Part shown: in pieces, positions 1-9,606 of the stretch | Position numbering within the stretch: the first letter of the stretch is position 1 | Layout: every line of letters begins with the position of its first letter | Assembly (NCBI GenBank): GCA_024103175.1 | Contig: JAGFJE010000565.1 | Location: 1 to 49,389, forward strand | Source of the DNA: Phaeodactylibacter sp. | Lineage (GTDB): Bacteria > Bacteroidota > Bacteroidia > Chitinophagales > Saprospiraceae | Length of the DNA stretch: 49,389 nt | Direction: 5' to 3' | Notes under the pieces: generated by a model | The model's input: only the letters and a program-made list of their open reading frames with translations | Told to the model about the DNA's origin: nothing | Databases searched by the model: none | Translations under genes and position numbers: made by a program

Positions 1-1073
1 GATGAGTTCCCGGCATTTGCCCAAACCCTGCCATCCTCCCGGATATACCAAATTCGCTTGCCTTTCCTGATCCAGGAAACAAAAGTGTGTTCGTTCGCCA
101 GAATATTCAGCTTCTCTTTGGCCTGAGGAGCCAAAGGCAGCTCCAGTTCGGGCACTTCACTGGTATAAAACCCGTTCTGCCCCCTGTATTCGCGTTCGGC
201 GTAGTATACCTGGCGGAGTAACCATTTTATGGCGTCATCAGGGTCCTCCTGAAAGGCGATTTCTTCTTCTCCCACCCTGGCCTCCGTAAATTGGACGAAT
301 CCCCAGGTTTCCGGCTGGTGCATGGCTATTACCCCCTGGGGAGACCATACCCAGTTGTATTCCGGGAAAGGTTTTCCGGTGGCCGGGTTTATTGTTTTCC
401 GGTAGGCCCCGCCTTCCGCTTCTATCCGCCATTCCACCCTGGAGAAGTTGGCCCGCCAGGTTTCGCCTTCCTGAGGAGGCCTTCGGCGGGATAATGCCTT
501 CCAGGGAATGGCCAGTTCCAGAGCCCACTTCCGGTCTTTATCCGAAGGGTCGTTTAGCGTTCCATACAATTGGATGCCTTTTTCCAGCCCGTGTATATCC
601 CATCCGTTGATGGCCAGGCCTCCGTCCCGGTAAGGTTTGGTGAGCAGCAGGTCCCATACCGTACCCAGGGCGTTGATCTCCAGCTCGAAATAGTTGTGGG
701 TGTCCCCGTCCGGGTCGAGGAACACCTCAAAGTTATTCTCCTGGTAGATCACCGCGTCGTGTTGGTCATAGGTTGCCCACAGGTTTTCTTCCTCCAGTTC
801 TGCGGCAATATAGAAGTACTGTTCGTCCCAGAGCATTTTCACCCGCGTTTCAAAGAAGGGGGCAGGCTTTTGATTTCCTTCAATGTCGACAAAGGGTTTG
901 GACCACGGAGCCTGGCCCCATTCCGCATCTTCTATGTGCCCGTCGGGCCTGATAACCTGAGGCGCCCGGTGGCAGACATACTTCTCGGGATGATATTCAA
1001 AACCAGCAGGTTGGGCTGTACCGGAAAGCCCATAAAGAAAAAGGCTGAGCAAAAGAAGGTGGAATGAATTCAT
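1..1073 (-). CDS. Carbohydrate-binding family 9-like secreted protein (3' end outside window)
   Basis: The reading frame is open from the ATG at 1073 to the left edge (357 codons), so the C-terminus is missing. It begins with a signal peptide (MNSFHLLLLSLFLYGLSGTAQ). It continues with a CBM9-like fold typical of Bacteroidota: a 'RPDGHIEDAEWGQAPW' start, then EVFLDPDGDTHNYFELEINA and WALELAIPWKAL blocks, and a 'WGFVQFTEA' end near residue 280. Family knowledge: such proteins are secreted or periplasmic and are often found near glycan-degradation genes; the ligand is not known. It is divergent from the susC-like gene across a 344-base gap, so it probably belongs to the same locus but not the same transcript. 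Fold assignment is fairly secure; function is inference. Confidence 0.8.
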   Translation of the reverse strand, partial: MNSFHLLLLSLFLYGLSGTAQPAGFEYHPEKYVCHRAPQVIRPDGHIEDAEWGQAPWSKPFVDIEGNQKPAPFFETRVKMLWDEQYFYIAAELEEENLWATYDQHDAVIYQENNFEVFLDPDGDTHNYFELEINALGTVWDLLLTKPYRDGGLAINGWDIHGLEKGIQLYGTLNDPSDKDRKWALELAIPWKALSRRRPPQEGETWRANFSRVEWRIEAEGGAYRKTINPATGKPFPEYNWVWSPQGVIAMHQPETWGFVQFTEARVGEEEIAFQEDPDDAIKWLLRQVYYAEREYRGQNGFYTSEVPELELPLAPQAKEKLNILANEHTFVSWIRKGKRIWYIREDGRVWANAGNS

Positions 1074-1417
1074 GTTAGAACATTATTTAATTTATTGTAC
1101 GCTAACTATGTGCATACTCCGCTTGGGAAGTCAAATTTTTTATGTTGAATAGGCAAAAAAAGAAAATAAAATTCTAATTTTCCTACCCCAAAAACGGGCT
1201 TTGAGGTGCTAAAAGTCATCTGTTTTTTTTGAAAATTACCTTAGTTTAGCCCTACCCGGAAAAGTCCGGATAGGGAGATCTGTTTTGGTTTAAACGCCAA
1301 GGCCACCTGTCAGGAGAAGAGTAGCTGGTGGCTACAGTATACAATCTGCATACCTCGCCGGCGGGAAAGTTAAGACATTCCATTTTACACTCATAAACAA
1401 ACAATAAACTAGCTATT
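1074..1417. other. Divergent intergenic region, CBM9-like gene / susC
   Basis: AT-rich in its left half and without a convincing gene. A hairpin lies at 1251-1274 (arms CCTACCCGGA and TCCGGATAGG with one mismatch, AAAG loop). Just upstream of it, TAGTTTAG at 1242-1249 is one base off the Bacteroidota -7 consensus TAnnTTTG. If that is the promoter, the hairpin sits at the 5' end of a roughly 160-base susC leader. No sigma or anti-sigma genes are adjacent. Confidence 0.4.
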
Positions 1418-4400
1418 ATGAAACCAAAACTAGTTTTGCTGGCAAGCTTTTTACTGTTTGCGGCTTTTGCCTGGGGGCAACAAGCGGTAAGCGGAACAGT
1501 CATCACCGGTGATGGTGAACCACTGATCGGGGTCAACATCATTGAGGCTGGCACCAACAATGGCACTGTCACGGACATTGACGGAAATTTCACCCTAAAA
1601 CTGATCACCGACGAACCGGTCCTGGAGTTTTCCTATACTGGTTATGCCTCACAAAGTATTCCTGTGGAGAATCAGACCAACATCGTGTGTACCCTGAAAG
1701 AAGGTATTCAAATGGATGAAGTGGTGGTAACCGCCATCGGCGTCAGCCGGGAGAAAAAAGCGCTGAGTTACTCCATTTCACAGGTCAATTCTGATGAAAT
1801 TTCCACCATCAAAGACAACAACCCGGTCAACTCCCTGGTGGGTAAGGTGGCGGGGGTGGTCATCACCCAGTCTACCGGCGGCCCCGGGGCGGGCTCCCGG
1901 GTGCTGATCCGGGGTAACAACTCCATTACCGGCAACAACCAGCCTTTGATCGTGGTGGACGGTATGCCCATCGATGACGCCGGGTCCAACAGCGGTGGTA
2001 GCGTTTTCAACAGTACCGTTACCGGCGGCGGCATCACGGACATCAACCCGGATGACATCGAAAGCATTTCGGTGCTGAAGGGGCCCAACGCAGCCGCCCT
2101 CTACGGATCGCGGGCTGCCAACGGCGTGCTGCTGATCACCACCAAGAAGGGTACTGTCCGGAAAGGGATCGGCGTGTCCATCAACTCCAACGTCACTTTT
2201 GACAGCCCGATGTTCCTGCCGGATTATCAGAACGAATACGGACAGGGCACCCAGGGCAACGTGCCGGGTAACCTGGACGAACTGAAAAACGCTTCCAGTT
2301 CCTGGGGCCCCAGGCTGGACGGCAGCAGCGAACTGTACTACACCGGAGTAGAACGGCCCTATGTGGCCCAGCCGGATAACGTCAGTGATTTCTTCCGCAC
2401 TGCCGGAAAATACATCAATACCATTGCGCTGGACGGTGGAACGGAAGCCTTCAACATGCGCTTTTCCTACACCAACAGCCGGACGGAGTCCGTCCTGCCG
2501 AATTCAGACCTGGAAAACCACAACTTTACCCTTAGGGCTTTTTCCAGATTATCGGACCGCCTCACCATCGATGCCAAGGCGACGTATTTCACTCAGGACA
2601 TTCAGAACCGGGCTTCCCTGGGTTCGGAGGGCGTCCTGTCCTATGTTTACTACATGCCCCGCAACGTGGCCATCGATGACCTGAGAACATTCCAGATCCC
2701 CGAGGAGTCGCTCAACTCGGTTTCCTACTCGGCCCTGGGCGCCAACCCGTACTGGGTCCTTTACAACGACCGGAACGACGAGTCCCGCAACCGTATCCTG
2801 GGCTTCGGTAAGGCCACCTACCAGTTCAACAACTGGCTCTCCGCTTTTATACGGGTGGGGTCTGACATCACCAACATCCGCAGAGAGAGCATCAACCAGG
2901 CGGGGCACCACTTCTTCCGGTCCGGCCGCCTGAATTTCTCGGGCCTTGAGGCCACGGAAACCAACGCCGACTTCCTCATCATGGCCAACTCGCCCCTGGG
3001 TGAAATGTTCGACCTGTCCTTCAACGTAGGGGGCAACCACTCCTACCGCACGTATCGGGAATCCTCCATTTTTGGGGAAGACTTTAAGATCCCCACGCGG
3101 GCATTCCTGGCCAACAGCCGCATCATCCGGCCTTCCTACGTGCCCATGCAGGAAAAGAAGATCAACTCGCTCTATGCTTCGGCTTCCTTGTCCTATGGTG
3201 GATTCGCCTACCTGGATATTACCGGCCGCAACGACTGGTCTTCCACCCTGTCGGAGGACAACTGGTCCTACTTCTACCCATCGGTCGGCCTTTCCTTCCT
3301 GCTGACCCGCTTTATCGACCCCAACAGCCGCTTGTTTAACCTGGTCAAAGTGAGGGGTAACTGGGCTCAGGTCGGTAACGATACCGGCCCGTACCAGTTG
3401 TTCCCGTACTATACTGTTGCACAGGACGGCTACCTGGGCCGCACGACCCTGTCGCGGCCGAATGTGCGGTTCAACCCGGACCTGAAACCGGAGACCATCA
3501 CATCTACGGAATTCGGAGCGGAGATCAGAATGTGGAACGACCGCCTCTTTGCCGACTTCTCGTACTATGACATCAGGACCGTCGACCTCATCTTCGACGT
3601 GCCCGTTCCGCCGGCTACCGGTTTCAGCTTCTTCCGCGAGAACGTCGGTGAAATGACCAATAAAGGTTACGAACTGCTGATCGGAGGTTCTCCGGTCCGC
3701 ACCGGCAAATTCAACTGGGAACTCGCTTTCAATTATACGCACAACGAAAACGAACTGGTCGAGCTGATCGAAGACCTGGAAAGCTATCAGCTCAATGTCA
3801 CCAACTCCGGCAACATCGCCGTTCAGGCCACTGTCGGCGGCGGTTATGGCGATATTTTCGGCACGACCTGGCGCACAAACGATGCCGGCCAGATCATCGT
3901 CAATGCGGAAGGCCGGCCACAGGCCTCTGCCGAAAGGGTCTTCCTGGGCAACGCCCAGCCGGACTGGATCGGCGGCCTGACGAATACCTTCTCCTACGGG
4001 AACTTCAGCCTGCGCTTCCTGATCGACGCCCGGATGGGCGGCCAGATCTACTCGTCGACCAATGCCCAGCTGGATGCCAGCGGCGTTTCTACCCAGAGCC
4101 TGCAGTACCGCGAGGACGGTGTCGTCGTCGATGGGGTAATAGAACAGGAAGACGGGTCCTTTGTGCCCAATACCGTTGCGATCAGCGCTCAGGACTACTG
4201 GGGCGCCTATTCCGGCATCGGCAGCAACTACATTTTCGACCAGGACAACATCCGTCTCAGAGAGGCTATTTTGACCTACAAAGTGCCTCGCTCGGCAATT
4301 GCCAACAGCTTCCTGCGGGGAGCGACCATCAGCCTTATCGGCCGCAACCTGTTCTTCTTCACCAAGGATATTGACCATGTTGATCCGGAGGCCAGCCTGG

Positions 4401-4486
4401 GTACCTCGAACACGGCACAGGGTATCCTGATCGCCAACCTGCCTACCCTGCGCAGTATCGGGTTCAACGTCAGCCTTCAATTTTAA
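1418..4486 (+). CDS. SusC/RagA family TonB-linked outer membrane transporter
   Basis: TonB-dependent outer membrane channel that imports oligosaccharides captured by its SusD partner. The 1022 residues start with a signal peptide ending near AWGQ, followed by a CarboxypepD_reg-like beta-sandwich (about 23-97, GEPLIGVNIIEAGTNNGTVT). A TonB-box-like MDEVVVTAIG follows, then a plug domain (about 110-245) with the family hallmarks VLIRGNNS, QPLIVVDGMP and VLKGPNAAALYGSRAANGV. A long beta-barrel ends in the aromatic FNVSLQF. Length and motif order are normal for SusC. The ATG at 1418 is preferred because it gives a clean signal peptide. The SusD gene follows after 20 bases, so the two are co-transcribed. 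Glycan specificity cannot be read from sequence; the downstream GH92 gene suggests a mannose-containing substrate. Confidence 0.96.
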   Translation: MKPKLVLLASFLLFAAFAWGQQAVSGTVITGDGEPLIGVNIIEAGTNNGTVTDIDGNFTLKLITDEPVLEFSYTGYASQSIPVENQTNIVCTLKEGIQMDEVVVTAIGVSREKKALSYSISQVNSDEISTIKDNNPVNSLVGKVAGVVITQSTGGPGAGSRVLIRGNNSITGNNQPLIVVDGMPIDDAGSNSGGSVFNSTVTGGGITDINPDDIESISVLKGPNAAALYGSRAANGVLLITTKKGTVRKGIGVSINSNVTFDSPMFLPDYQNEYGQGTQGNVPGNLDELKNASSSWGPRLDGSSELYYTGVERPYVAQPDNVSDFFRTAGKYINTIALDGGTEAFNMRFSYTNSRTESVLPNSDLENHNFTLRAFSRLSDRLTIDAKATYFTQDIQNRASLGSEGVLSYVYYMPRNVAIDDLRTFQIPEESLNSVSYSALGANPYWVLYNDRNDESRNRILGFGKATYQFNNWLSAFIRVGSDITNIRRESINQAGHHFFRSGRLNFSGLEATETNADFLIMANSPLGEMFDLSFNVGGNHSYRTYRESSIFGEDFKIPTRAFLANSRIIRPSYVPMQEKKINSLYASASLSYGGFAYLDITGRNDWSSTLSEDNWSYFYPSVGLSFLLTRFIDPNSRLFNLVKVRGNWAQVGNDTGPYQLFPYYTVAQDGYLGRTTLSRPNVRFNPDLKPETITSTEFGAEIRMWNDRLFADFSYYDIRTVDLIFDVPVPPATGFSFFRENVGEMTNKGYELLIGGSPVRTGKFNWELAFNYTHNENELVELIEDLESYQLNVTNSGNIAVQATVGGGYGDIFGTTWRTNDAGQIIVNAEGRPQASAERVFLGNAQPDWIGGLTNTFSYGNFSLRFLIDARMGGQIYSSTNAQLDASGVSTQSLQYREDGVVVDGVIEQEDGSFVPNTVAISAQDYWGAYSGIGSNYIFDQDNIRLREAILTYKVPRSAIANSFLRGATISLIGRNLFFFTKDIDHVDPEASLGTSNTAQGILIANLPTLRSIGFNVSLQF

Positions 4487-4506
4487 AAACCTAAAAACAG
4501 AATACC

Positions 4507-6198
4507 ATGAGTCGACTAAATAAGTGCCTTGTTTTAATGTTCCTGGGTGTGTTGCTCACGCAGTGCACCAGCGACTTCAATGACATAAACGTCAGGCCCG
4601 ACGCCTTTACCAGCGATGAGGTCAGCGGCAAGTTCTTTCTGACTCAGCCGCAGTATAAGCTGTTTGCTCCCGACCGTTATCCCTACTGGCGGGCCCACCT
4701 GATCCATACCGACCGGTACGCCGGCCACTTCACCTTCGGGTTCCGCGGCTGCTGGTGGTCTGACGGGCTTGGATATACCTACAACAGCGGCTATACCGAC
4801 GCCGCCTGGGACTGGCTGGAAGGCTATATCGGAAACCTCGATAACTACATGCGAAATGTAAAACAGGGCGGGGAGTTCGAGAACCAGTACATGGAAGCCA
4901 TCGGCCTGGTCATGAGGGGCCTGTACTTCCAGATGTTCACCGATGTGTTCGGAATGGTGGCCTACTCCGAAGCCACCAATCCCGATATTACCCAGCCGAA
5001 ATTCGATGAGCAGGCCGTCATTTACAAAGGGCTGATCGATGAACTCGACCGGGCTATGTCCCTTATCGGAGACGCGGAAAGGACAGGAGTAACCGTTGAT
5101 GACGTAGGCGAAAATGACCTGTACTACGGAGGCGACCTCCAGAAGTGGAAGAAGCTGGCCAATACCCTCAAGCTGAGGCTGGCCATGCGCGCGCTGGGCG
5201 CTCCGGGCGCCGACTTTGCCGAAGGGGCCATCACCCAGGCTCTCGGCCAGCCCCTGCTGGAAACGGAAGCGGACAACTGCCTCCTGCCCAAGGATGAGAT
5301 CATTACGCAGTGGGATGCCGCCTGCTACGGAGACGTCTGGTACAACTTCGGTACGGGCTCCGACTGGACGGTGGGCAAGACCCTGATCGATTACCTGCGC
5401 AACAACGAAGACCCCCGCCTTGCACTGTACGCCAAGCCGGCCAGGGGCGGAGAGGTATTCATTGAAAAACCGGACGGCCCCGAAGCCGCTCAGTTCGACA
5501 AGCGGGTGGACTTCATCGCCGGCGTCCTCGATGAGGCCGGCGTCGCCTACACGCGCGAAGATACCGAGGAAGGGACGACGATAGTCATGCCGGAAAACAC
5601 CTACTATGTCGGCCAGCCCACCAGGCTCAATGCCGAAACCTACTCCATGGCCGCCTATGAGTTCTTTTCCACGCCGGCAGAGATCGTGATCCGGGCGAAA
5701 AACTCGGGAGAGATCTTCCCCGAGCTCGTCCTGGTTACGGCCCAGTCCTACTTCCTGCAAGCTGAGGCAGCCGTGAGAGGGTTAAGCAACGGCGACGCAG
5801 CTGCGCTGTATCAGGATGGTATCCGGTATGCCATGAAGCTGTGGGGGGTGCCGGATGCCGATATCGACAAGTACCTGGCCGACGCTCCGCTGGCCCAACT
5901 GACGGGCACCACAGAGGAGATGATCGAAAAGATCGCTATCCAGCGCTGGATCGCTTCCTACACCGACGGCTTTGAAGGCTGGGCTATCGTCCGCGATTAC
6001 GGCTATCCGGCCGAACTGGCCGCAGGCGTAGAAGACCCCGATATCTACTCATTGGGAGACGCTGCCCTCAACGGCAAATACCCGCAGCGCCTGCGTTATG
6101 GGAACAACGCCGTGAATACCAACGGCCCCAACGTACAGGCTGCCATCGCCAAGCAAGGCCCCGACGAGCAATCCACCAAACTGTGGTGGGCTAAGTAA
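4507..6198 (+). CDS. SusD/RagB family nutrient-binding outer membrane lipoprotein
   Basis: Surface glycan-binding partner of the SusC-like transporter directly upstream. The signal peptide ends in a lipobox LLTQC with the lipidated cysteine at residue 20. The body (563 residues) looks like the SusD-like group with helical TPR repeats: GLYFQMFTDVFGMVAYSEA near 140-158, LKLRLAMRALG near 223, and a C-terminal IAIQRWIASYTDGFEGWAIVRDYG. The interval 4487-4506 contains no terminator. A strong hairpin after the stop (6239-6278) suggests that the susCD transcript ends here and that the GH92 gene has its own promoter or depends on read-through. Confidence in the family is high; the ligand is unknown. 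Confidence 0.95.
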   Translation: MSRLNKCLVLMFLGVLLTQCTSDFNDINVRPDAFTSDEVSGKFFLTQPQYKLFAPDRYPYWRAHLIHTDRYAGHFTFGFRGCWWSDGLGYTYNSGYTDAAWDWLEGYIGNLDNYMRNVKQGGEFENQYMEAIGLVMRGLYFQMFTDVFGMVAYSEATNPDITQPKFDEQAVIYKGLIDELDRAMSLIGDAERTGVTVDDVGENDLYYGGDLQKWKKLANTLKLRLAMRALGAPGADFAEGAITQALGQPLLETEADNCLLPKDEIITQWDAACYGDVWYNFGTGSDWTVGKTLIDYLRNNEDPRLALYAKPARGGEVFIEKPDGPEAAQFDKRVDFIAGVLDEAGVAYTREDTEEGTTIVMPENTYYVGQPTRLNAETYSMAAYEFFSTPAEIVIRAKNSGEIFPELVLVTAQSYFLQAEAAVRGLSNGDAAALYQDGIRYAMKLWGVPDADIDKYLADAPLAQLTGTTEEMIEKIAIQRWIASYTDGFEGWAIVRDYGYPAELAAGVEDPDIYSLGDAALNGKYPQRLRYGNNAVNTNGPNVQAAIAKQGPDEQSTKLWWAK

Positions 6199-6238
6199 GT
6201 GCCGCCGGCAGTGAGAGCATGTTTGCTCTGAGTAGTGT

Positions 6239-6278
6239 ATGAGCCACCCCGCGCCTCTTACGAGCCGGGGTGGCTCAT
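6239..6278 (+). terminator. Rho-independent terminator after susD
   Basis: A 13-bp perfect stem, ATGAGCCACCCCG (6239-6251) with CGGGGTGGCTCAT (6266-6278), is followed by a run of six T at 6282-6287. It lies 40 bases after the susD stop codon. Confidence 0.8.
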
Positions 6279-6296
6279 GTGTTTTTTGTGTATATG

Positions 6297-6335
6297 TAGT
6301 GAGTGAGTGAATTAGTGAATTAGTGAGTGAGTAAT
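6297..6335. repeat. Simple repeat of GTGA / ATTAGTGA units
   Basis: A low-complexity stretch built from GTGA and ATTAGTGA units between the susD terminator and the GH92 start codon. It resembles in style, but not in sequence, the GGAATGAA arrays at the right end of the window. Confidence 0.7.
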
Positions 6336-6347
6336 AAACTCTGATCA

Positions 6348-8669
6348 ATGAATTATTCTCTTCTTTTCTTTTTCGGAGCGTTGATGATATTTCAGGCCTC
6401 TTCTTTTGCTCAATCCAGGACCCCAGCAAAGAAGGACAACCCCGTCTTCCTCGTCAACCCGCTTATGGGCGCCGACTCGGAGTTCAGCCTTTCCAACGGC
6501 AATACCTACCCGGCCATCGCCCTGCCCTGGGGCATGAACTTCTGGACGCCCATGACCAACAAGATGGGCGACGGCTGGACGTACCAATACGACGCCCATA
6601 AGATCCGCGGTATCAAACAAACCCATCAGCCCAGCCCCTGGATCAATGACTATGCCGCCTTTTCCCTGATGGCGGTTACCGGGGAACTCAGGTTTCAGGA
6701 GGAGGAACGGGCTTCCTGGTTCTCTCATAAGGCGGAAACAGCGCTGCCTCATTATTATAAAGTCTACCTGGCGGATTACGATGTGGTGGCGGAGGTTACG
6801 CCTACCGAACGGGCGGCCCAATTCCGCTTCACTTTTCCGGAGGAAGAGTCTTCCTATATTCTGCTTGATGCTTTTAATGAAGGCTCGATGGTGGAAATTA
6901 TTCCCGAAGAGCGAAAGGTCATAGGGTATTGCCGCAACAACAGCGGGGGAGTGCCGGATAACTTTCACAACTACTTCGTGGCCGTTTTTGACAAGGACTT
7001 CGAGATCACCCACACCTGGGGGGATGAATGGGCGCTGGATAAAAACTCCACCCGGAAGGAGGGCGGCCACGTTGGGGCGGTTATTGGGTTTAAAACAAAA
7101 CGAGGTGAACAGGTACACGTAAAGGTAGCCTCTTCCTTTATCAGCCCCGAACAGGCGGAACTTAACCTCCGCAGGGAGATCGGAGAGGATACTTTTGAGG
7201 AAACCAAAGCGAAGGCCTTCCGGGCCTGGGACAAGGAGCTGCGCCGCATTGAAGTGGAAGACGACAACCTGGACAACCTACGGACATTTTACTCCTGCCT
7301 TTACCGGCTGCTGCTGTTCCCCCGGAAATTCTACGAATTCGACGCATCCGAAGCGATCGTTCACTACAGCCCCTACAACGGGCAAGTCCGCCCGGGATAT
7401 ATGTTCACCGACAACGGCTTCTGGGACACCTTCCGCGCCGTGTTCCCTTTCTTCACGCTCATGTACCCGGAACTGGACAGCCACATCATGCAGGGCCTGG
7501 TGAACACCTACCTCGAGTCGGGCTGGTTGCCGGAATGGGCCAGCCCCGGCCACCGCGACTGCATGATCGGTTCCAATTCGGCCTCCCTGATCGCCGATGC
7601 ATATGTCAAAGGAATCCGGGGTTATGATGCGGAGCTGTTGCTGGAGGCCATGCTGAAAAATGCCAGCGTAGCCGAAGGGCGCCCCGTCAATTCCGTGGGC
7701 CGCCTGGGCGTTGATTATTACAACCAACTGGGCTATGTGCCCTATGATGTAGGCATCAACGAAAATGCCGCCCGCACCCTGGAGTATGCCTATGCCGACT
7801 TTGCCCTTGCCCAGATGGCCCGCCTGATGGGAAAGGAGGAGGCCGCCCGAAAATTCTACGAGCAATCGTACAACTATAAAAACCTCTACGACCCCCAAAG
7901 CGGATGGATGCGCGGCAAGAACGAAGATGGCGCCTTCCAGTCGCCTTTTAACCCGCTCAAATGGGGCGACGCCTTCACCGAGGGCAACAGCCTGCATTAT
8001 ACCTGGTCGGTTTTTCAGGATGTGCAGGGCCTGATCAACCTGATGGGTGGGGAGGAAGCCTTTGTGGCCAAGCTGGACGAGGTCTTCACCATGCCTCCCG
8101 ATTTTGACGATTCCTATTACGGGTTTACCATCCATGAGATCAGGGAGATGCAGATCGTCAATATGGGCAACTACGCCCACGGCAACCAGCCGATACAACA
8201 CATGATCTACCTTTACAACCACGGCCGGCAGCCCTGGAAGGCGCAGCAGAGAGTGCGGGAGGTCATGGAAAAACTTTACACTCCTGCGCCGGACGGGTAC
8301 TGCGGGGATGAGGACAACGGGCAGACTTCCGCCTGGTACGTGTTCAGCGCCCTGGGCTTTTATCCCGTCACTCCGGCGACTACCCAATATGTAATCGGCA
8401 GCCCGCTCTTCGACAAGGTAACCCTGAAGCTGGAAAACGGCAAGGAATTCATTATCGAAGCTTCAGGAAATCAGCCGGGCAATGTGTATATTGAATCGGC
8501 GGTTCTCAACGGAAAACCCTGGAACAAGAGCTGGATCGATCACCAGGCCATTCAGGAAGGAGGAAAGCTGGCCTTCAAAATGGCGGATCAGCCCAACCTG
8601 TCCCGTGCCGTCGATGCGGATGCCGTCCCCTTTTCGCTGTCCACTTCAACCCTACAGGCAAATGACTGA
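6348..8669 (+). CDS. GH92 family alpha-mannosidase
   Basis: Exo-acting, calcium-dependent alpha-mannosidase (family knowledge: GH92 enzymes remove alpha-1,2, -1,3 or -1,4 mannose with inversion). The 773 residues start with a signal peptide (cleavage expected near SSFAQ), followed by the N-terminal beta-sandwich (NPLMGADSEFSLSNGNTYPA, GWTYQYDAHKIRGIKQTHQPSPW). The helical catalytic domain carries FWDTFRAVFPFFTLMYP, HGNQPIQH (H at 611) and GDEDNGQTSAW (653 onward), the segment that holds the acidic catalytic-base region in characterised members. Length is typical. The last 8 bases overlap the ROK kinase start, indicating translational coupling. The exact linkage cleaved cannot be told from sequence. 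Confidence 0.95.
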   Translation: MNYSLLFFFGALMIFQASSFAQSRTPAKKDNPVFLVNPLMGADSEFSLSNGNTYPAIALPWGMNFWTPMTNKMGDGWTYQYDAHKIRGIKQTHQPSPWINDYAAFSLMAVTGELRFQEEERASWFSHKAETALPHYYKVYLADYDVVAEVTPTERAAQFRFTFPEEESSYILLDAFNEGSMVEIIPEERKVIGYCRNNSGGVPDNFHNYFVAVFDKDFEITHTWGDEWALDKNSTRKEGGHVGAVIGFKTKRGEQVHVKVASSFISPEQAELNLRREIGEDTFEETKAKAFRAWDKELRRIEVEDDNLDNLRTFYSCLYRLLLFPRKFYEFDASEAIVHYSPYNGQVRPGYMFTDNGFWDTFRAVFPFFTLMYPELDSHIMQGLVNTYLESGWLPEWASPGHRDCMIGSNSASLIADAYVKGIRGYDAELLLEAMLKNASVAEGRPVNSVGRLGVDYYNQLGYVPYDVGINENAARTLEYAYADFALAQMARLMGKEEAARKFYEQSYNYKNLYDPQSGWMRGKNEDGAFQSPFNPLKWGDAFTEGNSLHYTWSVFQDVQGLINLMGGEEAFVAKLDEVFTMPPDFDDSYYGFTIHEIREMQIVNMGNYAHGNQPIQHMIYLYNHGRQPWKAQQRVREVMEKLYTPAPDGYCGDEDNGQTSAWYVFSALGFYPVTPATTQYVIGSPLFDKVTLKLENGKEFIIEASGNQPGNVYIESAVLNGKPWNKSWIDHQAIQEGGKLAFKMADQPNLSRAVDADAVPFSLSTSTLQAND

Positions 8670-9597
8670 CAAGCACATCACCATCGGCGCCGATATTGGC
8701 GGCGGCCATATTCTCAGCGCCGCCATCGATACCCGGGCGGGTAACATCATCGAGGCTTCCCGCGCCTATGTTAAAGTGAATAATAAAGCATCCAAGGAGG
8801 TTATTTTCCAAACCTGGGCGCAGGCGTTGAACCAAACCATTGGAAAGATCGATGTTTCCCGGCTGGCCGGCATCGGCTTTGCCATGCCGGGCCCATTCAA
8901 TTACCGGACAGGCTTGGCGCTGTTTGAAGGCAACGACAAATACGAGGCGCTTTACCAGGTGAATGTAAAGCAGGAGCTTCCCGCCTTCCTGTCGGATCCG
9001 GGCCTGCCGCTCCGCTTTATGAATGACGCTACTTCCTTCGCCGTAGGTGTTTCCTGGCTCGGAGAAGCAAAAGAGTGTGCTAAGGTAGTGGCCATTACCC
9101 TGGGCACCGGCTTCGGTTCTGCCTATATCGAGGATGGCCTTCCGGTGGTGAACCGGGAGGATGTGGCGCCGCAGGGGTGTTTCTGGCACCTGCCTTATGA
9201 GGACGGAATTGCCGATGATTACTTTTCGACCCGCTGGTTTGTCCGGGAATACGAAAAGCTGACGGAAGAAAAGGCAGCGGGGGTTAAGGAGATTGCAGAA
9301 GCCGCTAAAGAGGAAGGAACGGCCCGGAAACTTTTCCGGCTTTTCGGCCAAAACCTGGGTGAATTTTTCGTGCCCTGGCTGAAAAAATTCCCGGCGGATA
9401 TTCTGGTGGTCGGCGGCAACATCGCCCACGCTTTTCCATTGTTCGGAGGGGCGCTGGAGGCCGTGCTCCGGGAAAATGGCATTTCCACCCGCCTGGCGGT
9501 TTCCACCCTGATGGAAGATGCGGCCCTGATCGGCAGCGCCCGGCTGTTTGAAGCAGCCTTCTGGGAACAAGTTAAAGAAGACTTGCCTGAACTGTAA
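8662..9597 (+). CDS. ROK family sugar kinase-like protein
   Basis: Likely cytoplasmic sugar kinase that phosphorylates the monosaccharide released by the locus (mannose or a related hexose, by context). The ATG at 8662 overlaps the GH92 stop; longer in-frame versions starting upstream lie inside GH92 and are rejected. The 311-residue protein shows the ASKHA/ROK pattern: phosphate-1 loop IGADIGGGHI at the N-terminus, GIGFAMPGPFN, RFMNDATSFAVGVSWLG (catalytic-region Asp), GTGFGSAYIEDG, and LVVGGNIAHA near the C-terminus. The cysteine-rich zinc motif of many ROK proteins (CxCGxxGC) is not present, so it is a divergent member. There is no N-terminal helix-turn-helix, which argues for a kinase rather than a repressor. 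Confidence 0.85.
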   Translation: MTDKHITIGADIGGGHILSAAIDTRAGNIIEASRAYVKVNNKASKEVIFQTWAQALNQTIGKIDVSRLAGIGFAMPGPFNYRTGLALFEGNDKYEALYQVNVKQELPAFLSDPGLPLRFMNDATSFAVGVSWLGEAKECAKVVAITLGTGFGSAYIEDGLPVVNREDVAPQGCFWHLPYEDGIADDYFSTRWFVREYEKLTEEKAAGVKEIAEAAKEEGTARKLFRLFGQNLGEFFVPWLKKFPADILVVGGNIAHAFPLFGGALEAVLRENGISTRLAVSTLMEDAALIGSARLFEAAFWEQVKEDLPEL

Positions 9598-9606
9598 CTA
9601 AAAATT

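Noticed and set aside
2549..4480. Long open frame (643 codons) antisense to the SusC gene
   Set aside because: It is a GC-rich shadow of a well-conserved gene; its product has no family features, and similar antisense frames occur behind leuS (29329-31467), the DUF1501 gene (12265-13761), GH92 and SusD.
8482..8661. Longer N-terminus for the ROK kinase
   Set aside because: It would lie within the GH92 coding sequence in another frame; the ROK phosphate loop begins right after the ATG at 8662.
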